Shown here piece after piece: positions 1 to 9,086 of a stretch of DNA of 64,000 nucleotides. A program made the position numbers and the translations under genes. Every line of letters begins with the position of its first letter. Position 1 is the stretch's first letter. The stretch is from Phycisphaeraceae bacterium (GTDB taxonomy: Bacteria; Planctomycetota; Phycisphaerae; Phycisphaerales; Zrk34), in contig JANQHD010000023.1 of the NCBI GenBank assembly GCA_028282805.1, positions 351,736 to 415,735 on the forward strand, read 5' to 3'. The notes below the pieces were generated by a model that made no database searches, was not told the origin of the DNA, and was given only the letters and a program-made list of their open reading frames with translations.

Positions 1-1
1 G

Positions 2-3000
2 ATCGAGACCATCGTGCCCGACAAGGACACCACCGGCGAGGCGTTCTACATCCTCCAGGAGCTGCACCGATACGACGACGCCCGCGCCTACCTCGGCCGC
101 GCGCTCAAGCAGGCCGAGACCGAGGGCCGGCCCGTCGACCGGAACCTCAAACGCCAGTACGTGGTCAGCCTCTGGGAAGCCAACCGCTACCACGACATGA
201 TCGAGCAGCTCAAGGACTACCGCTACTCCAACAAGGAGATCGACAGCCAGCTGCTCGCCCTGCGTGTGCTCGCGCTCAAGAGCATGGGCCGGGACGCGTC
301 GGAAACCGAAGGCCCGATCACGGCGCTGAGCAAGCGGAAGGGCACCACCGCCGAGGCGTGGTCGATCATCTTCGCCAGCGGCCTGATCGACGGGAAGCTC
401 AAGCCCGCCCGCGCCGTGGAGGTCTGTCAACAGGCGGTGGGCGTCAACGAATACAACGCCTACCTGATCTGGATGCTGGGCAACGCGCACTACGCGGTGG
501 GCGACACGGACCTGGCGCTGAACCGCTGGCTCCAGGCCGCGTCGTACCGGCGCGGCTGGCCGGCGCCGGCGGTGTCGATCTCGAAGCTGTTGCGCCAACG
601 GCGGGAGTACGTCTTCGCCGCCCAGTGGGCCCAGAAAGCCTGCATGCGCGCGCAGACCAGCTACGACGCGATCATCACCTACGCCGAGGCCTCTTCCGAC
701 CTGCTCGACCGCGCCGAGCCCGCGGCCATCGCCGACCTGCGCCGGCGGATCGAGATGGCGCGCAGCCAGGCGCCGTCCGAGGCGCGGCTGATCATGGTGT
801 ACGCCAAGGTGCTCGCGCACCAGGGCGACAAGGACCAGCTTGAGGTGCTGGTCGGCGAGGTGTTGAACATCAAGCCCTCCCCGCCGGCGGAGCTGCTGGT
901 GAGGATGGCGGACATCAGCCGGGAGCGGGAGCTGGGCCTCGACCAGCCCTTGCTCGACCGCGCCCAGGCCGTCGCGCCCAACTCGCCGCAGGTCGCGCTG
1001 GCGCAGGCGATGTTCGCCGCGATACAGGGCGAGGTCGAAGACGGCCGGCAGATACTCGAGAACGCGCGCACCAACAGCAACGCGCCCGACTCGCCGGCGT
1101 GGCGGATCCACGCCATCCGTTACGAGGTGCTTCAGGGCAAGCGGGTCGACGCCGCGACGTGGGCGGCGCTGGCCGACGATTACGCCGAGGCGCTGGCGGT
1201 GCAGAAGCTGGTGCTCGACGAGCCGGGCGCCTGGCAGGACCGCGCGCTGATCGACCGGGTGATCGACCGCCTGAAGGCTTTGACCGGCGAGCAGAGCGTC
1301 AGCTGGCGCATCTACCGCGCCCGCTGGCACATGCACAAGGGCGACGCCGTGTCGATCGCCGACGCCGTGAAGCTGTTGGAACACGTCATCAAGCAGTCGC
1401 CCAACCGGTTCGAGACGTACCTGTTGCTGGCGCGCTGCCTTCAGCTGCAGGACAAGACCTCCGGCGCGATCAAGGCGTACAGCGATGCGCTGACCCTGCG
1501 TCCCACCCACCTGACCACCAAGCTGGCGCTGGCGAACCTCCACCTGATCCAGAACGACCCGGGCAAGGCCGTCCAACTGATCAAGGAGATCGTCTCGGCG
1601 GAGAACGTCACCCCCACGGTGCTGCGCAGCGCCGCGCGGCTGGCCATGAACGCCGAGCGCACGGACCTGAGCCTGCAGATCGTTCAGGCCGCCAAGGCCG
1701 CCGAGCCCGACAACGTCACCAACGACCTGTTGCTGGCCGGCGTCTACCGGTCCAAGGACCAGGACGCCAAGGCCGAGGCGATCTACCGGCGACTGCTCGA
1801 GAAGCCCACGCCCGCGACGATCGAGCTGGTCAGCGATTACTACGCGTCGTCGGGGCGCATGGAAGAGGCGCGCGCGACCCTCGCCCGCCTCGAAGAGGCC
1901 GACGCCGCGCCCGACATGGCGGCGATCATCCGCGGCACGTTCGAGCTGACCTACGGCCAGACCGACGCGGCGCTGGCCCAGTTCCAGGCCGCCGTCGACG
2001 CCGCGCCCGCCGCCGACTCGCACTGGGGCCTGCTCATCGGCCAACAGGTGCGCTTCGGTCGCCTCGACGCGGCGCTGGCCAGCCTCGACCGCGCCGCCGA
2101 GGCCTGCCCCACCAGCCCGTTGATCACCGAGGCGCACGCCAACCGCCCGCTGCTCGAGAAGCTCGGCCGGTACAACCTGTTCCGCTCGTTGCTCGTGAGC
2201 ATGGTGTCGGACGCCAAGAACCAGGCGCCCGCCATCGAGGCGCTGAAGCTGCTGGAGAAGACCACCGTCGAGCAGCTCTCGCAGGGCGAGGTCGAGGTGG
2301 CGATCCGCTCCATCGGCGCCCGTTACCCCAGCTACCTGCCGTTGCAGATGGTGACGGTCCACCTGGTCCGCCGGCAGGGCCGCGTGGAAGACGCCGCCGA
2401 GCTCGCCCGGCAGACCGCCCGGGCGTTCCCCGAGGCCTCCGAGCCCGCCGCCCTTGCCGCCGAGTTCTTCGCCACCGCCGGCCGGTGGCGCGAGGTGCTG
2501 GAGGTTTCCAGGGAATGGCGTCGCCGGATCACCCACGACCCGCTGCCCGCCGACCTGATGATGGCCCGCGCTTCGCTGATCCTCGATCGGCCGGAGGACG
2601 CGCTGCGCATGACCCGGCCCTACATCAAGATGGCCCTGGCCGACGCCGACACCTACGCCCAGCTCGTGCTCGCCCACTGCCACGCCCTGATCGCGCTCGA
2701 GCGCCAGGCCGAGGCCGAGAAGATGCTCAGCCCGAGGCTCGCCGAGTCTCAGCCGATCCGTTCGGTGTGGATGCAGCTGGCGTTGTTCGGTTTCGACGAC
2801 GCCGACTCCGCCGGGGCCTGGCTGAAGCGGATCGAGCCGATCGTCGCGACCAAACCGGTCGAATACGTCTCCCTCGCGCAGATGTACCGCGGCGTCGACG
2901 AGCGTTTCGGGATCGACGTCTACAAGGACCGCGCCACACAGATCCTCGAAACACTCGTCGCCGGCGACGACCCGCCGGTCGAAGCCGTCAAGGCCCTGGC

Positions 3001-3454
3001 GATGCTCGAGGACTTCCGCCGGAACAAGCCGCGCGCTATCGCGCTGTACCGGCGGGTGCTGGCCATGGACGACCAGGACGCGCTGGCGATGAACAACCTG
3101 GCCATGCTGTTGCTCGAAGACGACCGTTCCGCCGAGGAGGCGTACGCGCTGGCGTCACGCGCCGCGGAGTTGGCGAGCAGCTCTCCCTCGTTGCAGGACA
3201 CGCTTGCCCAAGCATTAAGCAAGCTCGGCCGGCACGACGAAGCGGTGCTCGCCATGCGCAAGGCCGTGCAGCTCGAACCGCGCAGCTTCGAGATGTGGGT
3301 CCGCCTCGGCCACATCTACCTCGACGCGGGAAACACCCAGGAAGCGACCGATATCCTCAAACGCCTCGAAGAAGAAGCCCTGACCAACGAGAACCTCGAC
3401 ATCAAGCTCCGCCAGAGCATCAACGGCCTGCGAACCCGCCTGATTTCCGGGTGA
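2..3454 (+). CDS. Large tetratricopeptide repeat protein, 5' truncated by the window edge
   Basis: The reading frame is open from the first bases, so the true start lies outside the window; at least 1150 residues are visible. The sequence is built from degenerate helical repeats of about 34 residues with TPR-type spacing of Ala, Gly, Leu and Pro, for example the stretch around residues 470-560 and the final repeats near 1030-1110. No catalytic motif is seen. TPR arrays are protein-binding scaffolds. Because several exosortase-type secreted proteins lie nearby, a role like that of the long TPR proteins (PrsT-like) found with PEP-CTERM systems is possible, but this is only inference. A strong terminator follows about 100 bases after the stop, so this is the last gene of its transcription unit. 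Confidence 0.85.
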   Translation: METIVPDKDTTGEAFYILQELHRYDDARAYLGRALKQAETEGRPVDRNLKRQYVVSLWEANRYHDMIEQLKDYRYSNKEIDSQLLALRVLALKSMGRDASETEGPITALSKRKGTTAEAWSIIFASGLIDGKLKPARAVEVCQQAVGVNEYNAYLIWMLGNAHYAVGDTDLALNRWLQAASYRRGWPAPAVSISKLLRQRREYVFAAQWAQKACMRAQTSYDAIITYAEASSDLLDRAEPAAIADLRRRIEMARSQAPSEARLIMVYAKVLAHQGDKDQLEVLVGEVLNIKPSPPAELLVRMADISRERELGLDQPLLDRAQAVAPNSPQVALAQAMFAAIQGEVEDGRQILENARTNSNAPDSPAWRIHAIRYEVLQGKRVDAATWAALADDYAEALAVQKLVLDEPGAWQDRALIDRVIDRLKALTGEQSVSWRIYRARWHMHKGDAVSIADAVKLLEHVIKQSPNRFETYLLLARCLQLQDKTSGAIKAYSDALTLRPTHLTTKLALANLHLIQNDPGKAVQLIKEIVSAENVTPTVLRSAARLAMNAERTDLSLQIVQAAKAAEPDNVTNDLLLAGVYRSKDQDAKAEAIYRRLLEKPTPATIELVSDYYASSGRMEEARATLARLEEADAAPDMAAIIRGTFELTYGQTDAALAQFQAAVDAAPAADSHWGLLIGQQVRFGRLDAALASLDRAAEACPTSPLITEAHANRPLLEKLGRYNLFRSLLVSMVSDAKNQAPAIEALKLLEKTTVEQLSQGEVEVAIRSIGARYPSYLPLQMVTVHLVRRQGRVEDAAELARQTARAFPEASEPAALAAEFFATAGRWREVLEVSREWRRRITHDPLPADLMMARASLILDRPEDALRMTRPYIKMALADADTYAQLVLAHCHALIALERQAEAEKMLSPRLAESQPIRSVWMQLALFGFDDADSAGAWLKRIEPIVATKPVEYVSLAQMYRGVDERFGIDVYKDRATQILETLVAGDDPPVEAVKALAMLEDFRRNKPRAIALYRRVLAMDDQDALAMNNLAMLLLEDDRSAEEAYALASRAAELASSSPSLQDTLAQALSKLGRHDEAVLAMRKAVQLEPRSFEMWVRLGHIYLDAGNTQEATDILKRLEEEALTNENLDIKLRQSINGLRTRLISG

Positions 3455-3550
3455 AATCACTCGATTGACCGAATAGGTCAAACAGGACGTTTGTATTGCC
3501 AATAAAACGCATAACTCTACTGTTTACGACGAGTTATTAGATTGTTAAAG

Positions 3551-3583
3551 GCGCCCGTCTGTTAAGCTGGGCGCTTTTGTTTT
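3551..3583 (+). terminator. Rho-independent terminator after the TPR gene
   Basis: A 6-bp GC stem (GCGCCC at 3551-3556 pairing with GGGCGC at 3569-3574) is followed at once by a T-rich run TTTTGTTTT. Confidence 0.8.
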
Positions 3584-3933
3584 GGCGTAATAGGTCCCAA
3601 TAATCGATATATGACCGGAAACCCGCTATATTCGGGGTCGAAACTCGGTATTTTACCGATATCACCCCCATTCCCAGCGTGATATCTTTAGCCCATCGCA
3701 CATAGGGGGAGAACCATATCCTGTGTGCAATTAGATTGGCATTCGCTTTGCGGAGCGGATCACAGATGAACGGGTTGGGTGCAATCGCTACCGTTCATAT
3801 GGAAACGACGAAACGTTCAGCCGGTTCAGGCATCAACGCCTGGGCGTCGGGCTGGTGAGCGGCCGCGAGTTGCTCGGGAACAAGTTCGAACGGAGTACGG
3901 GTCATTTTACCGCCCGCTTTTAGGAGAAACGTG
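3584..3933. other. Non-coding leader with an inverted repeat upstream of the first tandem secreted protein
   Basis: No convincing gene is seen in these 350 bases, which are AT-richer than the genes. They hold an 8-bp inverted repeat, GATATCAC (3658-3665) and GTGATATC (3679-3686), and a small CGGTA/TACCG hairpin at 3646-3658. The long leader probably carries the promoter and control sites of the following gene. A consensus promoter could not be assigned. Confidence 0.35.
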
Positions 3934-4878
3934 ATGGTTGGGAAGCTCGGTAAGTTCGCTTTTGGTGCTGCGTTCGCAGCTGTTGCCGCCTTCGGCGCCT
4001 CCGCCGGGGCTACCACGATCAATCAGGCGCTGGCCGACGTCCAGGGCCAGACCGGCGTGTCCGGTCCGATCACTTTTAACTTCAACGACCTTTCGGTTGC
4101 CGACTACTTCGACCTCGACAGTTCCGGCACGGTCACCCCCGGTGACGTGGTGCTCGGTGCGGTCGTGATCGACGAGGTCGTCAGCTCCGACGGGCTCGGC
4201 GGCACGGCTGCCGTGACCGATGTGTCCGGCATCTACGCCCTTGAGGTCGCCGGCACCACGCCCGTCGGCCCTCCCGGCCCCGCGGGCACGCCGATCAACG
4301 CGTCGTTCATCCCGATCACGCCCGGCGCCGATGCCGCCGTCGGTGGCCTGACCGGCACCGCCCCCTCGACCCTCCTCGCCCCCGGTGAGATGTTCGCGGT
4401 CTTCCAGGGCGGCGTTTCGACCGACCCCAACGTGATCCCCGCCTCCGGCTCGTTCTACGCGGGCGCGTTCACCGACGGTGACAAGTACGCCACGCTGGCA
4501 CCGACCGTCGGCTACACGATCAACTTCATCGGCGACACGCTCGCCGCGCTCGCGGGCTTGACCCCCGGCAGCACCATCGGCACCATCCTCGCGCCCTCGG
4601 GCCAGGACGTGATCGATGGCGGCCTGGGCGACGGTGGCCAGGGCATCGCCCAACTGCCGCTGAGCCCGATCGGCGCGTTCGGCTCCGACGTGGACCTGAC
4701 CGGCTCGATCCTGACCTCGGCCGGCCCCAGCGCTTTGCCCGGCGCCGCGGCGACCTTCTCGGACACCGCGACGTTCCAGATCACGGCCGTCGCCGTGCCG
4801 CTGCCGCCCGCCGTCCTGGCCGGCATCCCGCTGCTCGGCTTCGTGGTCCGTCGCACCATCAAGAAGAAGAACGCCTAA
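3934..4878 (+). CDS. Secreted protein with dockerin-like loop and VPLPPA sorting tail, copy 1
   Basis: This 314-residue exported protein has a Sec signal peptide (residues 1 to about 26, ending in an Ala-rich cleavage region). Residues 60-71 (D-L-D-S-S-G-T-V-T-P-G-D) fit the 12-position calcium loop of dockerin/EF-hand domains. A short collagen-like GPPGPAG stretch follows near residue 115. The C-terminus has VPLPPA (about 288-293), a hydrophobic helix and a basic tail, the layout of exosortase-type sorting substrates. AGGAG at 3922-3926 favours the ATG at 3934 over the GTG just before it. Gene 5274-6218 is a near-identical tandem copy. The function is unknown; a surface or matrix role is inferred from the tail and the loop. 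Confidence 0.8.
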   Translation: MVGKLGKFAFGAAFAAVAAFGASAGATTINQALADVQGQTGVSGPITFNFNDLSVADYFDLDSSGTVTPGDVVLGAVVIDEVVSSDGLGGTAAVTDVSGIYALEVAGTTPVGPPGPAGTPINASFIPITPGADAAVGGLTGTAPSTLLAPGEMFAVFQGGVSTDPNVIPASGSFYAGAFTDGDKYATLAPTVGYTINFIGDTLAALAGLTPGSTIGTILAPSGQDVIDGGLGDGGQGIAQLPLSPIGAFGSDVDLTGSILTSAGPSALPGAAATFSDTATFQITAVAVPLPPAVLAGIPLLGFVVRRTIKKKNA

Positions 4879-4905
4879 ACCAGCGTTCCAACCAAAACCA
4901 TCTGC

Positions 4906-4938
4906 AAGGGTAAGCCCACGGGCTTACCCTTGTTTTTT
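4906..4938 (+). terminator. Rho-independent terminator after secreted protein copy 1
   Basis: A perfect 12-bp stem (AAGGGTAAGCCC, 4906-4917, with GGGCTTACCCTT, 4920-4931) has a tiny loop and is followed by GTTTTTT. Confidence 0.9.
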
Positions 4939-5022
4939 GCGCTTTATCCAGCCGGCGGGCTTTCCCCCGACGCCGAGACATTTTTTTGCCGATAAGCCAA
5001 GCCCGTATAGCCGCTTAGGCGC

Positions 5023-5043
5023 ATATCAGGAATTTGCTGATAT
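5023..5043. promoter_or_regulatory. ATATCAG inverted repeat in the leader of secreted protein copy 2
   Basis: ATATCAG (5023-5029) and CTGATAT (5037-5043) form a perfect 7-bp inverted repeat about 230 bases before the start of copy 2. Copy 1 has a similar GATATCA-type inverted repeat at 3658-3686, about 250 bases before its start. The shared core suggests a regulator site or a leader hairpin. The rest of the 4939-5273 gap shows no gene. Confidence 0.3.
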
Positions 5044-5273
5044 CGGGGATTTATCGGGCGGTGGTATTCTTATACCCGTTGCACAGGGTTGGGTGACCAC
5101 GTCTTTTTGGTGCAACGCCGAACGCACAATTCCGCACACGCGCTTATGCCGTGAGCGGAGAAGAGATGAATGTTGTGTCGTGTCACGTCAGCAAGTGAGG
5201 AGCAACGCAAGCAACGAACGAGCGTCGGGTTGGGGGAGAACCGTTCCACCCCGCCGCTCAAAGGAGAAAAGTG

Positions 5274-6218
5274 ATGGTTGGGAAACTCGCAAAACTCACG
5301 GTCGGCTTGTCATTCTGTTTCGTCATGTGCATCGGCACTTCCGCCTATGCGGTGACCATCAATCAGGCGCTGGTCTCGGTCCAAGCGCAGACTGGAGTCG
5401 CCGGCCCCGTTACCTTTGAGTTCAACGACCTTTCGGTCGCCGACTACTTCGACCTCGACAGCTCCGGCACCGTCACCCCCGGTGACGTGGTGCTCGGCGC
5501 GTTCGTCGTCGATGAGATCGTTTCGTCCAACGGGCTCGGAGGCACGGCGCCGCTGACCGACGTGTCCGGCGTCTACGCCCTCGAAGTCGCCGGGACGACC
5601 CCCGTCGGCCCTCCCGGCCCCGCGGGCACGCCGATCAACGCGTCGTTCATCCCGATCACGCCCGGCGCCGATGCCGCCGTCGGCTTCCTGACCGGCACCG
5701 CCCCCTCGACGCTCCTCGCCCCCGGCGAGATGTTCGCCGTGTACCAGGGCGGCGTTTCGACAAACCCGAACCTGATCCCGGCCTCCGGCTCGTTCTACGC
5801 GGGCGCGTTCACCGACGGTGACAAGTACGCCACGCTGACGCCGACCGTGGGCTACACGATCAACTTCATCGGCGACACGCTCGCGGCACTCGCCGGCCTC
5901 ACGCCGGGCAGCACCATCGGCACCATCCTCGCGCCTTCGGGCCAGGACGTGGTCGCCGGCGGCCTCGGTGACGGCGGCGAAGGCATCGGCCAGCTGCCGC
6001 TGAGCCCGATCGGCGCGTTCGGCTCCGACGTGGACCTGACCGGTTCGATCCTGACCTCGGCCGGCCCCAGCGCTTTGCCCGGCGCCGCGGCGACCTTCTC
6101 GGACACCGCGACGTTCCAGATCACGGCCGTTGCCGTGCCGCTGCCGCCCGCGCTGCTCGCCGGCATCCCGCTGCTCGGCTTCGTGGTCGCGCGCACGGTC
6201 CGCAGGCACAACGCCTGA
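5274..6218 (+). CDS. Secreted protein with dockerin-like loop and VPLPPA sorting tail, copy 2
   Basis: This 314-residue paralogue of the preceding gene has the same length and layout: signal peptide, calcium-loop motif at residues 60-71, GPPGPAG stretch, and VPLPPA near 288 followed by a hydrophobic helix and a short basic tail. The signal peptides differ strongly, and the residues just after them differ moderately, while most of the mature region is nearly identical at the DNA level. The start is the ATG at 5274 behind AAGGAG (5261-5266). Each copy has its own leader and terminator, so the two can be regulated separately. The function is unknown; a surface-exposed or matrix protein is inferred. 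Confidence 0.8.
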   Translation: MVGKLAKLTVGLSFCFVMCIGTSAYAVTINQALVSVQAQTGVAGPVTFEFNDLSVADYFDLDSSGTVTPGDVVLGAFVVDEIVSSNGLGGTAPLTDVSGVYALEVAGTTPVGPPGPAGTPINASFIPITPGADAAVGFLTGTAPSTLLAPGEMFAVYQGGVSTNPNLIPASGSFYAGAFTDGDKYATLTPTVGYTINFIGDTLAALAGLTPGSTIGTILAPSGQDVVAGGLGDGGEGIGQLPLSPIGAFGSDVDLTGSILTSAGPSALPGAAATFSDTATFQITAVAVPLPPALLAGIPLLGFVVARTVRRHNA

Positions 6219-6271
6219 GGTTCTTTCGACCGAACGCCCCGCGTTCGACAACACGATTCAACCATCACGAC

Positions 6272-6306
6272 AAGGGCGAACCCCGTGGGTTCGCCCTTGT
6301 GTTTTG
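6272..6306 (+). terminator. Rho-independent terminator after secreted protein copy 2
   Basis: A 12-bp stem (AAGGGCGAACCC, 6272-6283, with GGGTTCGCCCTT, 6287-6298) is followed by GTGTTTTG. It has the same design as the terminator of copy 1, with a changed stem sequence. Confidence 0.85.
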
Positions 6307-6361
6307 CGCGCAACAACCACCCGTCGCACAAGTCACAGCCCCGCGAACGGAACCTTGGAAC

Positions 6362-7225
6362 TTAAATCAGTTTTGTTCGTAACCCGCCGAGGCGGAAGAA
6401 GCGGCGCATGGCGGCCAGGTCGCGCGCCGCGTCGGCGCTGAGTTCGGCCTTGCGCCGCGCCAGCTCCGCGACGACCGGTTGGTGGTCGCCGGCGAAGCGG
6501 TCGGCGGACTTGATCGCCACGAGGAACGCGACGGGGAACATGCGGAACAACTTCGCGCGCGTGCGCAACGGGCCCATCGCGTCTTCCAGCTCGCCGGGCG
6601 TGTAAGCGGCGCGCAACGAGTTGAGGTAGTCGGTGGTGAAGTGCCTGGGCTGGCGGTCTTCGTACATCAGCGCAAAGTAGCGCATGGTTTCGACGCGTCG
6701 GAGCCGACCGAAGTCGCCGAGGTACAACCCGCCGCCGGGCTTGAGCAACCGGTGGGCTTCGCGCATGGCGCGGGTGAGCAGGTCGGCGGTGGGCAGGTGG
6801 TGCAGCGACATCGCCGAGACGATCGCGTCGAAGCCGTGGTCGGGCTCTTCGAGGTCGGTGATGTCGCCGCGCTGGAAGGTGACGTTGGTCAGGCCGAGCT
6901 TTTGGGCGTGCGTTTGGGCGCGTTCGAGCATCTGCTGCGAGAGGTCGACGCCGACGAACTGCGCATCGGGTCGCAGCGACGCGAGGTGCGCCAGTTGCAC
7001 GGCGGGCCCGCACGCCAGGTCGAGCACGCGGTCGCCGGGCGCGATGACGGTGCAGGCTTGGGCGGTGTGGAACAGGTGCGTGGGCGCCATGACTTCGGCG
7101 CCGGCGTCGGCGTAGTCGCGGACCTGGTCGTCGTCGACCATGGCCATCGACGGCTCGGGCAGGCGGTCGGTCGCCTGTCGCCGGGGCGTGCACAGTTCCT
7201 TGATGATCAGTTTCGGGATCGTCAT
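6362..7225 (-). CDS. SAM-dependent class I methyltransferase
   Basis: This 287-residue protein has the class I methyltransferase signature VLDLACGP near residues 66-73 (motif I, SAM binding), then GVDLS with an acidic residue for the ribose, an acidic motif GDITDL, and LKPGGGLYLGDFG (motif III region). The start is the ATG at 7225. It lies 23 bases downstream of the first FeeM-like acyltransferase on the same strand, so the two are probably co-transcribed and the enzyme may methylate the acylated product. The substrate cannot be read from the sequence. The last 100 residues are helical and resemble the substrate-cap regions of natural-product methyltransferases, but this is not diagnostic. 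Confidence 0.8.
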   Translation of the reverse strand: MTIPKLIIKELCTPRRQATDRLPEPSMAMVDDDQVRDYADAGAEVMAPTHLFHTAQACTVIAPGDRVLDLACGPAVQLAHLASLRPDAQFVGVDLSQQMLERAQTHAQKLGLTNVTFQRGDITDLEEPDHGFDAIVSAMSLHHLPTADLLTRAMREAHRLLKPGGGLYLGDFGRLRRVETMRYFALMYEDRQPRHFTTDYLNSLRAAYTPGELEDAMGPLRTRAKLFRMFPVAFLVAIKSADRFAGDHQPVVAELARRKAELSADAARDLAAMRRFFRLGGLRTKLI

Positions 7226-7248
7226 ATCGAACAGGGCGGGTGCGGGCG

Positions 7249-8007
7249 TCAGGCGGCGCTGACGGAGTGGGCGTCGGTGCTTTGCTGGGTCAGGTACTGT
7301 TCGAGGCTGGTGCCCGCGAGTTGTTTGCCGGTGAGGTCGAAGCGATCGTCGAAGTACTCGGGGGCGATGGTGTTGTTGACGAGGTAGCGCAGGCCGCGCG
7401 GCAGCTTGTCTTGCGTCGTGGCCGTGGCCCAGTCGATGCGCAGCAGCACGACGGGGTTGTCCTTGACGGTGGCGTAGGCCTTGACGGGCCCGACCTGGTC
7501 GAAGCCGAGCAGCCGGGTGTAGAAGTTGGCGTGGTGGGGGTGGACGCCGATGACGCCGTCGGTCGCGCCGCAGGCCAGCGCGAAGTAGGTGGCGTGGCGG
7601 ATCATCTCGAGCAGCGCTTCGATGGAGCGGAAGAGGTGTTCGCGCCGGTCGGCGAAGAGGCCGAACTCCGCGAGGCGTCGGCCTTCGGTGCGCATCTGCT
7701 GGAGCTCGTTTTCGTAGACGGTGTCGAGCGGCAGGCCGGTCTCGCAGTCGGCGTAGGCGCTGAGGGTGGAGACGGTCATGCCGCCGATGTTGCCGAAGAT
7801 GACGGCGGTCTTTTTCTGGATGGTCTGGGAGACGGTGTGGAGCTTGAACTTGTTGGGTGGGATGAGCCCGGCGCGCAGGTAGGCGCGGTAGACGAGCGAC
7901 CAGGCCGTCTCGACCTGTTCGTACGTCTTGGCGATCTCGAACGTCAGGCCGGCTTGGGCGTCCGGCTCGGCGTCCTTCTCGCGCGGGGGATGGTTGCCCT
8001 GGGTCAT
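7249..8007 (-). CDS. FeeM-like N-acyl amino acid synthase / exosortase-associated acyltransferase, copy A
   Basis: This 252-residue protein is of the GNAT-like fold shared by FeeM N-acyl amino acid synthases and LuxI-type autoinducer synthases. Family-like features are the WSLVYRAYL segment, GLPLDTVY, the conserved GRRLAEFGLFA block (about 110-120), and GVIGVHPHHANFYTRLLGF. Family members transfer a fatty acyl chain from an acyl carrier protein to an amine. A closely related family is known near PEP-CTERM/exosortase genes, which fits the setting. The start is set at the ATG at 8007, because the longer frame lacks a better ribosome site. It is followed by a methyltransferase and preceded by a paralogue, all on one strand. 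The acyl donor and acceptor are unknown. Confidence 0.75.
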   Translation of the reverse strand: MTQGNHPPREKDAEPDAQAGLTFEIAKTYEQVETAWSLVYRAYLRAGLIPPNKFKLHTVSQTIQKKTAVIFGNIGGMTVSTLSAYADCETGLPLDTVYENELQQMRTEGRRLAEFGLFADRREHLFRSIEALLEMIRHATYFALACGATDGVIGVHPHHANFYTRLLGFDQVGPVKAYATVKDNPVVLLRIDWATATTQDKLPRGLRYLVNNTIAPEYFDDRFDLTGKQLAGTSLEQYLTQQSTDAHSVSAA

Positions 8008-8148
8008 TGTCGCCCTTCGGGTTAGCAAAACCGTTGATCTGACACGATTCATATCGAACCGCAACCCTTTGTGCTTTAGGGAGCAATTGCGTTTTGTCGC
8101 GCAGGTGTCGTAGATCGCGCACGACCGATAACGCCTCGCGTCGGGGGA

Positions 8149-8958
8149 TCAGGCGGCCGGGGCGGCGGTGGCCCGCACGACGGGGCACTCGACGAACCGC
8201 TCGACGGGGGTGCCGGCGATCGCGGCCTTGTGGAAGCGGAAACGCCGGGCGAACTGCTCGGCGTCCATCGCGTGATCGATCAGGTACTTCAGCCCGCGCG
8301 GGACCGCGCGGCGGGCGGTGGCCTTGGCCCAGTCGATGCGCAGCAGCACCACGGGGTGGTGGCGGACGGTGGGGTAGGCCAACTCGGGCCCGGCGACCTC
8401 GAAGCCGAGCAGCCGGGTGTAGAAGCCGACGTGTCGGGGGTGGACGCCGATGATGCCGTCGGTCGCGCCGCAGTGGCGGATGAAGTGGGTGACGTGGCGG
8501 ATCAGCTCGAACACCGCGCTGACCGGTCGGCTGTTGCAGTTGCGGTGCTGGGCGAACAGGCCGATCTCACCGAGGGTTCGCCCGTTGCGGCGCATGGCGT
8601 CGAGCTGCTTGGCGTAGACCGAGTCGAGGGGCAGGCCTTGCTCGCCGTCCATGTACGCGCTCATGGTGTAGGCGGTGGTGGGGCCGACCTTTCCGGTGAT
8701 GACGACGGACCGGTCCTGCAGCGCGTGGGGCACGGTGTGCAGCGCGGCGCTGTTGGGGGGGATGAGGCCTTCGTGGAGGTAGGTCGCGTAGACCAGCGAC
8801 CAGGCGGCGTCGACCTGCTGGTAGGCCTCGGCGACGGCGAAGCGGATGCCGTCGTCGGCAGCGGGGGTGTGATTGCGCCAGAGTCGGGCGATCGGGTTGC
8901 GCGGGGCGACGGCGCGGTGATCCCCCGCAAACCCGGGCTTCCATCCGTAAACAATCAT
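8149..8958 (-). CDS. FeeM-like N-acyl amino acid synthase / exosortase-associated acyltransferase, copy B
   Basis: This 269-residue paralogue of copy A shows the same landmarks: WSLVYATYLHEGLIPPN, GLPLDSVYAKQLDAMRRNGR, LGEIGLFAQHR, and GIIGVHPRHVGFYTRLLGF followed by VVLLRIDW. The start is the ATG at 8958, with AGGAG ten bases upstream. About 140 bases separate it from copy A, so the two may be one unit. The N-terminus is longer and has no clear match. Two paralogues side by side suggest two acyl substrates or two acceptors. Autoinducer-like or lipo-amino-acid synthesis is inferred from the family only. Confidence 0.72.
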   Translation of the reverse strand: MIVYGWKPGFAGDHRAVAPRNPIARLWRNHTPAADDGIRFAVAEAYQQVDAAWSLVYATYLHEGLIPPNSAALHTVPHALQDRSVVITGKVGPTTAYTMSAYMDGEQGLPLDSVYAKQLDAMRRNGRTLGEIGLFAQHRNCNSRPVSAVFELIRHVTHFIRHCGATDGIIGVHPRHVGFYTRLLGFEVAGPELAYPTVRHHPVVLLRIDWAKATARRAVPRGLKYLIDHAMDAEQFARRFRFHKAAIAGTPVERFVECPVVRATAAPAA

Positions 8959-9086
8959 GGGTCGGTAACTCCTGGGCAACTCGGGCGGGGGGTGGTTAAT
9001 CCACCGGGGGGTATTGACCGATAAAAAGCTGGTGGCCTGGGGGGCGGTGGCGCGGGTCGGTGTGGGCTGGGCGAAGCTGAAGGACC
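8959..9086. promoter_or_regulatory. Divergent intergenic region between acyltransferase B and the flavoprotein
   Basis: These 128 bases must hold the promoters for both the minus-strand acyltransferase group and the plus-strand flavoprotein. Shared control is therefore plausible. No clear -10/-35 pair or palindrome was found by eye. Confidence 0.35.

Noticed and set aside
1099..3468. Long second-frame open reading frame within the TPR gene
   Set aside because: Its translation is Arg/Pro/Gly-rich and lacks any domain; it is a shadow caused by high GC.
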